A DNA stretch of 23,946 bases from CAYLLN01 sp036496265 (GTDB taxonomy: Bacteria > Planctomycetota > Planctomycetia > Pirellulales > Pirellulaceae), in the NCBI GenBank assembly GCA_036496265.1, contig DASXLL010000275.1, positions 1 through 23,946 on the forward strand, given 5' to 3'. Numbering within the stretch: the stretch's first letter is position 1; the number at the start of each line of letters is the position of its first letter. Under the pieces are notes generated by a model. The model had not been told where the DNA came from and made no database searches. It was given only the letters and a program-made list of their open reading frames with translations. A program made the position numbers and the translations under genes. This document shows positions 15,598 through 21,768 of this stretch, piece after piece.

Positions 15598-16062
15598 AAT
15601 CCCCAGCGCCTTCCGCTTCTCCTCCACAAACTTCACATGATGCCGAATATGGTTCGCCCCGCGCTCCACTAATTGCGCGAGCGTCAGCGGCCCCGCAGCC
15701 GAGTGATTTCCAATCCGGTCAAAGTCCGCTTCCTTCAGCGTCCGCAAGATCCGGCTGACCTGCGCTCGAATCGAGCCGATCACCTGCAGTTCGTCCTCCA
15801 ACTCCCGGCTGTGATAAACCAGGCCCTTGGCGAACAGGTTTTCGTCGCCATCCGGCAGCGTTGGCCGCTCCTCGGCGATGACCCGCTTGATTCGGTCCGC
15901 TGTGACGATTTCAAAATCGGCAATATGGCAGACGACCTCCAGCGTGGACCACTTGCCCGCTACGGGGCGCGCCAGCATCTGCTCCCGCGTCATGCCCTTC
16001 ATCACGTCGCGCAACAACTGCGGCCCCGCGGAATAGTCGCTAATCAATTGGTCGTATTTCAT
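15595..16062 (-). CDS. DinB-like four-helix-bundle protein
   Basis: A 155-residue all-helical protein of the DinB/YfiT superfamily. The putative metal-binding triad is H46 in LEVVCHIADFE, and H138 with H142 in GANHIRHHVKFVEE. GKWSTLEVVCHI near residues 36-47 is the typical helix-2 region of this family. Members include metal-dependent thiol (bacillithiol, mycothiol) transferases and many uncharacterised stress proteins; the substrate cannot be told here. No Shine-Dalgarno site is evident. Instead a stable hairpin (16069-16085) sits 6 bases ahead of the ATG. The gene follows the TIGR03067-like gene by 52 bases on the same strand. Confidence 0.85.
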   Translation of the reverse strand: MKYDQLISDYSAGPQLLRDVMKGMTREQMLARPVAGKWSTLEVVCHIADFEIVTADRIKRVIAEERPTLPDGDENLFAKGLVYHSRELEDELQVIGSIRAQVSRILRTLKEADFDRIGNHSAAGPLTLAQLVERGANHIRHHVKFVEEKRKALGI

Positions 16063-16068
16063 CGGTAG

Positions 16069-16085
16069 GGTGGGCTGTGCCCACC
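16069..16085. repeat. GGTGGGC hairpin at the DinB ribosome-binding position
   Basis: A perfect 7-bp stem, GGTGGGC/GCCCACC, with loop TGT. Read in the direction of DinB it occupies the region where a ribosome site would be, ending 6 bases before the ATG. I recall this word as a frequent intergenic repeat in planctomycetes. Confidence 0.75.
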
Positions 16086-16114
16086 ACCCCTCTCGGATAT
16101 CTGACTTCTGATCT

Positions 16115-16561
16115 CTATTGGGTTGCCGCCCGCTTCCACACCGTCAACGTCACCTTCGATCCCGGCTGGCTTTCAAACGCTTTCGGCCGCTCGCCGAGTC
16201 CTGGAAGCACATAGCAAATCGTCAACACGCCGCCGTCCAATTTGACGATTCCGAGCGCCGGCTTGCCCTTCAAATCGCCCTCGGTGCCGATCATCTCGAT
16301 TTCAACCGGCGATTTCGACGTGTCCAGCGTATACGTGCTATCAAATAGCACTTGCTCGCCGAGTTGCGTCTTGAACCCGCTGGCCGTGAGCGTCAGCCGC
16401 AATTGCGATGCCTTTTCGTCCGGGATTTTTTGGCCGCCATTGGTGGCTTCGACGCACGACCAGATACCTTCGATTGCTTTGGGGTTCACGGAATCGGCTC
16501 CATACGAAGCAGAAGCGATGCCAAACATAGCCACGTAAATTATGAGTAGACACTGTTTCAC
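16115..16561 (-). CDS. TIGR03067-like exported protein
   Basis: A 148-residue protein beginning with GTG at 16561. A signal peptide (KQCLLIIYVAMFGIASASYG) is followed by a small beta-barrel-like domain. Its pattern matches the planctomycete-rich TIGR03067 family: AIEGIWSCVEATNGGQKIP, STYTLDTSKSPVEIEM, then GKPALGIVKLDGGVLTICY and ERPKAFES with a terminal VTLTVWKR. The function of the family is unknown. The GTG start is chosen over the upstream in-frame ATG (16603) because AGGAG sits 6 bases before it and it gives a clean signal peptide. It lies downstream of the LOG gene by 45 bases and upstream of DinB. Confidence 0.85.
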   Translation of the reverse strand: MKQCLLIIYVAMFGIASASYGADSVNPKAIEGIWSCVEATNGGQKIPDEKASQLRLTLTASGFKTQLGEQVLFDSTYTLDTSKSPVEIEMIGTEGDLKGKPALGIVKLDGGVLTICYVLPGLGERPKAFESQPGSKVTLTVWKRAATQ

Positions 16562-16567
16562 AAAGTT

Positions 16568-16572
16568 CTCCT
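16568..16572 (-). promoter_or_regulatory. Shine-Dalgarno site deciding a GTG start
   Basis: AGGAG on the minus strand, 6 bases before the GTG at 16561. It is the strongest ribosome site in this part of the window and fixes the start of the TIGR03067-like gene. Confidence 0.8.
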
Positions 16573-16606
16573 GGCTCAGAGTGTAGCATTCTACGACCGG
16601 CAAAGC

Positions 16607-17443
16607 TTACTTCGGCAGCCGATAAAAATCGCGAATCACGCCCCACGCCTCCGCCGGCGTTTCGGCATATTGGATGAGCGAAAGGTGCTCATCGCGAATC
16701 GTCCCCTCATCGGCCAGGAACTGAAAATCGACCACCCGGTCCCAATACTCGCGGCAATAGAGCAGCACGGGAATCGGCTGCATCCGATTCACCTGCCGCA
16801 GAGTCAGCACCTCAAAGAGCTCGTCCAGAGTGCCAAATCCGCCGGGAAATACGACGAGTCCTTTGGCCCGCAGCAGGAAATGCATCTTGCGAATTGCGAA
16901 ATAGTGGAATCGAAAGCACAAGTCCGGCGTGATGTAAGCATTCGGCAGTTGCTCTTCGGGCAGCGTGATGTTCAGGCCGATCGACTTCGCGCCGACATCG
17001 TGCGCCCCGCGATTCGCCGCCTCCATGATGCCCGGCCCGCCGCCGGTAACGATGGCGAAGTCGCAACGGCCGCGAACCTGGCAAGCACACGAAACAAGCC
17101 GTGAGAATTCTCTTGCTTCGTCATAAAAATGTGCTTTGGCCAGCACGCGCTCGGCCCGCGCGACCGCCCGTTGCTGCACTGTGCTCGATGGATCGGCCGC
17201 CAGATTCGTCTTCGCCTCTGCCAGCCGCCGCTCGGCCTCGGCCCGCTCGACAATCTGCGTCCCCCCGAAAACCACCAGCGTCGAGGTGATTGCATGATCC
17301 TCCAGCAATAACTCCGGCTTGAGCAGTTCCAGCTGCAGCCGCACCGGCCGCAGCTCCGGCCGCTTCAAGAATGCCGTATCATCCTCGGCCAGCAAATAAT
17401 TTGGAAACGGTGCTTGCGATTTGGAGTTCGGATCGGGCGTCAT
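16607..17443 (-). CDS. LOG-family (TIGR00730) nucleotide phosphoribohydrolase-like protein
   Basis: A 278-residue Rossmann-like protein. GGGPGIMEAANRGA (134-147) and PGGFGTLDELFEV (200-212) are the two signatures of the LOG/lysine-decarboxylase-like family. R185-K-M187, with E208 in the second motif, make up the catalytic set. Members remove ribose 5-phosphate from nucleoside monophosphates, classically cytokinin ribotides; bacterial ones often act on AMP-like substrates. An N-terminal extension of ~130 residues, including a helical Ala/Arg-rich part (66-115), makes it longer than minimal LOG proteins (~190 residues). The ATG overlaps the upstream stop by 4 bases, so translation is coupled to the prepilin-peptidase homologue. 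Confidence 0.9.
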   Translation of the reverse strand: MTPDPNSKSQAPFPNYLLAEDDTAFLKRPELRPVRLQLELLKPELLLEDHAITSTLVVFGGTQIVERAEAERRLAEAKTNLAADPSSTVQQRAVARAERVLAKAHFYDEAREFSRLVSCACQVRGRCDFAIVTGGGPGIMEAANRGAHDVGAKSIGLNITLPEEQLPNAYITPDLCFRFHYFAIRKMHFLLRAKGLVVFPGGFGTLDELFEVLTLRQVNRMQPIPVLLYCREYWDRVVDFQFLADEGTIRDEHLSLIQYAETPAEAWGVIRDFYRLPK

Positions 17444-18414
17444 GGCGGATCGATCTCTTGGGTGGGCGGGACCGGAAGAATTTCCGCCGGCGGCATTGGC
17501 GCTTCCGGCTGCATGACCGGTGCCGTCTCGGCGTTCGCCTCTGAATCAATAGCTTGTGGCGGCTCGTCGCGCGGCTGCGGTCTCGATAATAGCCGCCCCG
17601 CGATCAGCCCGAAAATCCAAATCAACCCCGTCCACAGGGGCGTCGGCTGCCAGCCCAGCACAACACCGACCGCGCAGCCGAGCGCAATCAATGCCTGCGT
17701 GCTCCACGGATTCGTTTCACGGCCACGAATCAGACGAATCCACAAGCCGCTCAATACGCCGGCCGCGAGCCCCGCGACTCCGTCAATCAGCCCAGCCGGC
17801 CAGCCCGCCATCGGCCCATCCGCGGCCGGCAGCATTCTCGTTTGCGGCCAAATGAGCGGAACGACAAAACCGAGGAGAATTACGGGCAAAAACATGCTCG
17901 ACGGAACTGCAAACCCATCCGCCGCGATCAAAATTGCCCCGACGAGCGTCGTGATGAGCACGACGTGCATCGCATACAGGCACCAAAACGGTGGGCCATC
18001 ATGCGGCGCAATTCGAGTGCGCGGAACGTAATCGAGCGTGAAGCCGAGCCCGACCGGCATCACCTGCTCACTGGCGAGCACGACCAGAAACAACGTCGCC
18101 ACTGTCAGCTCGACGAAAAAATACCGCGACGAAATCCTCCCCCCGCAATCGCGGCACTTCCCGCGCAGCACCAACCAACTCAAAATCGGAATGTTATCGC
18201 TCAGCCGAATCGGATGGCCACAACGTGGGCAATACGACCCCGGATACGCCAGATTTTTGCCGCGCGGCAGCCGGTACACGACGACATTCAAAAAACTGCC
18301 GACGGTCGCACCGAGACAAAACAACCACGCCCACAAAAAGCCCTGCGCCAGCGCCTCCATGGCCCACAGCGGCAGTAGCGGATCGTGAATACCGGTTTCG
18401 GCAGCGAAATCCAT
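17440..18414 (-). CDS. Prepilin peptidase (A24) homologue, apparently lacking the catalytic motif
   Basis: A 324-residue polytopic inner-membrane protein. The N-terminal region is canonical: GATVGSFLNVVVYRLPRG (35-52), the zinc pairs C62-P-R-C65 and C87-R-D-C90, and the connecting NIPILSWL. This is the domain linked to N-methylation and substrate recognition in PilD/GspO. The peptidase part is eroded. The usual IDxDxxxxPD of TM4 reads IAADGFAVPS (163-172), keeping one Asp, and the GxGDxKL motif reads NPWSTQAL (235-242), with no Asp. A Pro/Glu-rich tail (280-324) is additional. It may be a methyltransferase-only or chaperone-like paralogue. No pilin or secretion gene is nearby. It is coupled to the LOG gene. 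Confidence 0.82.
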   Translation of the reverse strand: MDFAAETGIHDPLLPLWAMEALAQGFLWAWLFCLGATVGSFLNVVVYRLPRGKNLAYPGSYCPRCGHPIRLSDNIPILSWLVLRGKCRDCGGRISSRYFFVELTVATLFLVVLASEQVMPVGLGFTLDYVPRTRIAPHDGPPFWCLYAMHVVLITTLVGAILIAADGFAVPSSMFLPVILLGFVVPLIWPQTRMLPAADGPMAGWPAGLIDGVAGLAAGVLSGLWIRLIRGRETNPWSTQALIALGCAVGVVLGWQPTPLWTGLIWIFGLIAGRLLSRPQPRDEPPQAIDSEANAETAPVMQPEAPMPPAEILPVPPTQEIDPP

Positions 18415-18440
18415 TTCCGAAACCTAGCCGCGGCTTCGAA

Positions 18441-18512
18441 CGAGGGGGAGAGGGGGCGATTGGGAGAGAGGGAGCAAATCTGCGTGTTCTCCCCCTCGCC
18501 CTCTCTCCCACT
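18441..18512. repeat. Purine/pyrimidine-rich inverted repeat, possible terminator
   Basis: TGGGAGAGAGGG (18461-18472) is the exact inverse of CCCTCTCTCCCA (18499-18510). A second pairing, GAGGGGGAGA (18442-18451) with TCTCCCCCTC (18488-18497), competes with it. The region lies after the 3' end of the nucleotidyltransferase-fold gene and before the prepilin-peptidase homologue, so it may end or attenuate transcription between them. Confidence 0.6.
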
Positions 18513-18535
18513 CCACCACTCTGTAAGCACACGGC

Positions 18536-19378
18536 TCATTCCGACCGATACACCGGCCGCGTCGCCGGCGTCGGCTGCTCCCGCGCGATCGCGTCCGTCC
18601 ATAGATCGACGTCGGCCTGCTCCATGTGTCCTTTGGCGGTGCGCGCGTCCACATAGCCCCAGCGCTCGATATCGACTAGATATTGCGCCCGGCTGAGGAG
18701 CGTTCCCTGACAAATTCGTTCGGGCGGCTCGGGGGTCTCGATCTCCGTCCGCAATCGGCCAATCAGTTCTTCCAGTACCCACGCCGGGACGATTTCCCGC
18801 TCGCTCGGATAGATGAATCCAAATAGCACCAGATGGTTGAGCAGTAACCGCCAATACGGTCCAAACCGATCGATCAGCCGCCGCCAATCCATTTCTCGGC
18901 CAGAGCCGCGGATCAAATGGGCGATATCGCCGCCGTCGAATCGCTCGCGTTCCATCACGAATGCCTTCGACCAGATCGTCTCCTCTACTGGGCAAAGCAG
19001 CACGCGGTGTTCGAAAACTTCGCCCTCCACGGCGTGCTCGAACCAGCCGTCATCGACCCGCGCCACACCATTGCCCGAGCCAAAAATCACATCGATGCAA
19101 TTCTCGCCGCTATAGGCCTTGCCGAGCCAATGCGGAAACATCAATTCCGTGGCATACCGGGCATTCGCCAGCGTCTCCAGCGTCCGTTGCGAATCCTCCG
19201 GTCGCACGAAGATATCGAAATCCTTCGTATGCCGCTCCAGCCACGTGTGCCGTGCATACGAATAAGCCCCGCCCACCAGAAACGGCACATCCGCTTCCTC
19301 GAGATATCGCATGGCGCTCAAATAAAAATCGCGGCTCACCGGATCGAGAGTCGTGCCGCCGCTTGCCACAGCTATCAT
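18536..19378 (-). CDS. Nucleotidyltransferase-fold protein
   Basis: A 280-residue soluble protein. VPFLVGGAYSYARHTW followed by RHTKDFDIFVRPED (residues ~31-62) is the GG...KDxDI pattern of the nucleotidyltransferase superfamily, where the acidic pair D53/D55 would bind metal. The likely third acid is in NCIDVIFGSGNG (~93-104). The C-terminal two thirds is helical (DWRRLIDRFGPYWRLLLNHL). Such stand-alone proteins are poorly characterised; candidates include aminoglycoside-nucleotidyltransferase-like or MNT-type enzymes. No HEPN partner gene is visible beside it, so it does not look like an MNT/HEPN toxin-antitoxin pair. The ATG at 19378 is the natural start. Confidence 0.72.
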   Translation of the reverse strand: MIAVASGGTTLDPVSRDFYLSAMRYLEEADVPFLVGGAYSYARHTWLERHTKDFDIFVRPEDSQRTLETLANARYATELMFPHWLGKAYSGENCIDVIFGSGNGVARVDDGWFEHAVEGEVFEHRVLLCPVEETIWSKAFVMERERFDGGDIAHLIRGSGREMDWRRLIDRFGPYWRLLLNHLVLFGFIYPSEREIVPAWVLEELIGRLRTEIETPEPPERICQGTLLSRAQYLVDIERWGYVDARTAKGHMEQADVDLWTDAIAREQPTPATRPVYRSE

Positions 19379-19458
19379 CGCCCCCTCACTTTTCTACTCA
19401 CTTTGCTTCGCGCTCGACTAGAAGACGCAAAGGCCGTGCCGCAAGATGTCAGGCGAGC

Positions 19459-19476
19459 GGAAGGCCTCAGCCTTCC
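19459..19476. repeat. GGAAGGC hairpin downstream of the zinc-ribbon gene
   Basis: A 7-bp stem, GGAAGGC/GCCTTCC, with loop CTCA, followed by a smaller palindrome at 19504-19516 (GCGTC, ACT, GACGC). Both lie in the 156-base gap between the zinc-ribbon gene and the nucleotidyltransferase gene. Nothing coding is seen in that gap. Confidence 0.65.
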
Positions 19477-19534
19477 AGTGTTTGAGGCGAAAAAACAGGC
19501 TTGGCGTCACTGACGCTTCCTATGCGATAAGGCT

Positions 19535-20011
19535 TTATTTCAACCCCGCCGATTGCTGCTGCTCCGCCAGCCGGATTTTCTGCTGGCGATGCTTCTCGTG
19601 CGTTTCCAGGTTGAAGCCAGCATGGTTTTCCAGGCCCGGAATGCCCCGATATTGGGCCTGACAGCGATAGCACTGCAGGACGTTGCCAACAGCAAAATAC
19701 AGCACGACATCGATCAGTGCGGTCGCGAACAGAACGGCATACGTCCAATATGGTTTATGGTAGGCCCAGAAAATCGAGCTGCCGACAACGCCCGCGACGA
19801 CGATGGCGATGCCCAGCGACTGCGAAAAATCTTTGCGGATGAACAACTCCTTGCTGGGGCAAACGAGGCACCGCTGAAGTTCGTCGTTTTGCACCGCCCC
19901 GGTCGTCGGCCAAGTCTGATGGCAATGCGAGCACGAAATCCTCTCCGTCTCCGGGGCAAAACCCGCCCGGCTGATCTCATGACAATGCGGACAACGAAAA
20001 GCAATGTTCAT
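19535..20011 (-). CDS. Zinc-ribbon protein with two transmembrane helices
   Basis: A 158-residue protein of unknown function. Four CxxC pairs are present: C7/C10 and C27/C30 form one zinc ribbon (FRCPHCHEISRAGF...RISCSHCHQTW), C48/C51 follows, and C114/C117 lies after the membrane region. Two hydrophobic helices lie at ~66-83 and ~90-109. The tail is charged (HEKHRQQKIRLAEQQQ). The layout suggests a membrane protein with cytoplasmic zinc domains on both sides of a hairpin. Its ATG starts one base after the stop of the upstream membrane protein gene, so the pair is probably translated together and may form a complex. Confidence 0.75.
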   Translation of the reverse strand: MNIAFRCPHCHEISRAGFAPETERISCSHCHQTWPTTGAVQNDELQRCLVCPSKELFIRKDFSQSLGIAIVVAGVVGSSIFWAYHKPYWTYAVLFATALIDVVLYFAVGNVLQCYRCQAQYRGIPGLENHAGFNLETHEKHRQQKIRLAEQQQSAGLK

Positions 20012-20012
20012 T

Positions 20013-20795
20013 TCAAACAGGATACAGCGTTTCCGCCGACAAGAGTTGGCTCGTCAGCTCACCGATGAAGGTGAGAATGACCGCCGCGTAGAGAATTCCT
20101 GTCGCACTTTGCGTGTTGGGGATTTTTAGCGTTTGCCAGGTAAGGCCGGCGAGAATGAGGGTGCCAACGAGTCCTGAGAGCCAGCGCAAGGCCAGAAACA
20201 TCGTCCACGACTGCGGCAGCTCGCTGCTATTTGCCAAATGAGTCACGTCCAGCCAAGCCCCCGACCCGGAAACGGCCACCCTCACCAACACAGCAATCGC
20301 CAGCATTAGGATCAATCGCCGCAACGGCTCCAGCTTCATTGTCGGCGTATTGAGATACCAGTGGCCGAGTAGCATCGAAGTTGAAACCAATCCCAGCAAC
20401 AGCCCACTGCTCGCTCGATCGACAACCTGAAAAAAGAAGTGCGTCCTCGGCGCTCCGACCGCCAGCGCGGCAAGACAAAATCCGGAAATTGCGACGAGCG
20501 CGGCCTTTCCCGCCAGCGGTCGTTCATACAACCAGATGACCGCTCCGAAGTAACTAATCAACGTGGCTGCAACTGCAAAAGCAAACTGGAAGATCACAAT
20601 CCCCGCGATCGGCGATTTGGGAGGCGCGTCGATCGAGTAAACGGCCAGCGCAGCCAGCGTTTGCAGCCCAATTAGCGCCCACAAATGCACTCGAAAAAAC
20701 CCGCTCGTCACCTGCCGTGACGACGTAACAGCCATCGCCGCGGCGACGCCGAACGTGAGGCGAAAAAGAAAATCGGCGAGAAGTGCAGTGAACAC
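20013..20795 (-). CDS. Polytopic membrane protein of unknown function
   Basis: A 260-residue protein with about eight predicted transmembrane helices, judged from hydrophobic stretches such as IAGIVIFQFAFAVAATLISY, ALVAISGFCLAALAVG and LILMLAIAVLVRVAV. Polar conserved-looking spots include FFFQVVDRASSGLL and HWYLNTPTMKLEPLRR. It resembles no family I can name with confidence. The HWYLN-containing helix pair is reminiscent of quinol or haem membrane proteins, but this is only a guess. It is coupled to the zinc-ribbon gene, with one base between stop and start. Upstream lie two hairpin repeats and folE. Confidence 0.7.
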   Translation of the reverse strand: MFTALLADFLFRLTFGVAAAMAVTSSRQVTSGFFRVHLWALIGLQTLAALAVYSIDAPPKSPIAGIVIFQFAFAVAATLISYFGAVIWLYERPLAGKAALVAISGFCLAALAVGAPRTHFFFQVVDRASSGLLLGLVSTSMLLGHWYLNTPTMKLEPLRRLILMLAIAVLVRVAVSGSGAWLDVTHLANSSELPQSWTMFLALRWLSGLVGTLILAGLTWQTLKIPNTQSATGILYAAVILTFIGELTSQLLSAETLYPV

Positions 20796-20810
20796 GTGAT
20801 GTCTTATTAG

Positions 20811-20832
20811 CCGGGACCAAACTTGGTCCCGG
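20811..20832 (+). repeat. Dispersed hairpin repeat, family A, copy 3
   Basis: Stem CCGGGACCA, loop AACT, arm TGGTCCCGG, preceded by TTATTAG exactly as in copy 1. It lies 15 bases upstream of the membrane protein start, antisense to the surrounding genes. Confidence 0.85.
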
Positions 20833-20865
20833 AGCGCTGCGAAAGGATGCTCCCCCGGCGGTTTC

Positions 20866-20887
20866 CCGGGAGCAGGTTTGCTCCCGG
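20866..20887 (-). repeat. Dispersed hairpin repeat, family A, copy 4 (compensatory variant)
   Basis: On the minus strand: stem CCGGGAGCA, loop AACC, arm TGCTCCCGG. Compared with copies 1, 3 and 5, one C-G pair is switched to G-C, so both arms changed together. It begins 22 bases after the folE stop, in the same sense as folE, and is head to head with copy 3. Confidence 0.85.
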
Positions 20888-20909
20888 CTGGTGGTGTCGC
20901 AGAGTTTAC

Positions 20910-21557
20910 TTACCGCCCTTTCCCATAAATCAACTGCATCACTTCCCCCCGGCTGGAAAGGTTCGACCGAAAGACGCCTTTCATCGACGACGTGACCATG
21001 CTGCTGCCCGGCTTTTTCACACCGCGAATCGTCATGCAACTGTGCGACGCTTCAATAACCACGGCGACGCCTTTGGCGCCCAGCTCTTCAACGAGCAGAT
21101 TGGCGATGTCCTCGGTCATCCGTTCCTGCACCTGCGGCCGGTGCGAAATCACTTCCACGACGCGGGCAATTTTTGACAGACCGATGACCTTGCCGTCAGG
21201 AATATAAGCGACGTGCGCCATGCCGATGAAAGGCAGCAAGTGATGCTCGCACATGCTGCAGAAGCTAATGTCACGAACGAGCACCACCTCGTCGTAATTC
21301 TCCGTAAAGAATTTTTGCGTATGAATCCGCGGATCCTGCTTCAAACCGTTGAACATTTCGGCATACATCCGCGCCACGCGGGCCGGCGTCTCCAGCAACC
21401 CTTCGCGCTCCGGGTCTTCCCCCACCGCCGCCAAAATCTCTCGAACAGCCCGCTCAATTCGAGCTAAATCCACACCGCCAGCGGCCGCCTTCGCGGAGAA
21501 TGCCTCCGCGGCATCGCCATTCGTGTTCGCTGCTGCATGAACCTTCGGCATTTGCAT
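20910..21557 (-). CDS. folE: GTP cyclohydrolase I
   Basis: A 215-residue protein with the full family core. It converts GTP to 7,8-dihydroneopterin triphosphate, the first step of folate and tetrahydropterin synthesis. Zinc ligands are C103 and H106 (in FCSMCEHHLLPFIG) and C174 (in ASHSCMTIRG); H105 and H172 are catalytic. GLSKIARVVEVISHRPQVQERMTED is represented by its GLSKIAR and RPQVQER parts, near residues 126-146. The ~28-residue N-terminal extension (AAANTNGDAAEAFSAKAAAG) is low complexity. Two ATGs are close (21557 and 21551); GGGA favours the second slightly. Two hairpins follow the stop. It is a stand-alone gene here. Confidence 0.96.
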   Translation of the reverse strand: MQMPKVHAAANTNGDAAEAFSAKAAAGGVDLARIERAVREILAAVGEDPEREGLLETPARVARMYAEMFNGLKQDPRIHTQKFFTENYDEVVLVRDISFCSMCEHHLLPFIGMAHVAYIPDGKVIGLSKIARVVEVISHRPQVQERMTEDIANLLVEELGAKGVAVVIEASHSCMTIRGVKKPGSSMVTSSMKGVFRSNLSSRGEVMQLIYGKGR

Positions 21558-21659
21558 TCCCAGTTGATTCCGTCGTCTGAATCCATCCTAGGTCCGCCGG
21601 CTAAACATGGTCAAGGACGCAGGACAACGACGCAACGGTCCATGTAGTCCTTTTAATAG

Positions 21660-21681
21660 CCGGGACCAAACTTGGTCCCGG
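21660..21681 (+). repeat. Dispersed hairpin repeat, family A, copy 5
   Basis: Stem CCGGGACCA, loop AACT, arm TGGTCCCGG, preceded by TTTTAATAG. It lies 57 bases beyond the 3' end of the flavoenzyme gene, in antisense orientation, and about 100 bases upstream of folE. Confidence 0.85.
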
Positions 21682-21734
21682 AATGCTATCCAGCGGAAAC
21701 CAGCTAAACGCTCGAACGGATGCATTCCCATTTT

Positions 21735-21768
21735 CGTGTCATTCGTGTTTTTCGTGGTTGCCCTTCTT
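21735..21768 (-). repeat. CACGAA-type repeat forming the end of the flavoenzyme gene
   Basis: On the minus strand this reads AACCACGAAAAACACGAATG and onward, a run of CACGAA words. I recall it as a widespread short dispersed repeat. It supplies the last residues (GNHEKHE) and the stop codon of the gene ending at 21739. Confidence 0.6.

Noticed and set aside
18536..19378. MNT/HEPN toxin-antitoxin system
   Set aside because: The protein is larger than MNT antitoxins and no HEPN gene is adjacent.
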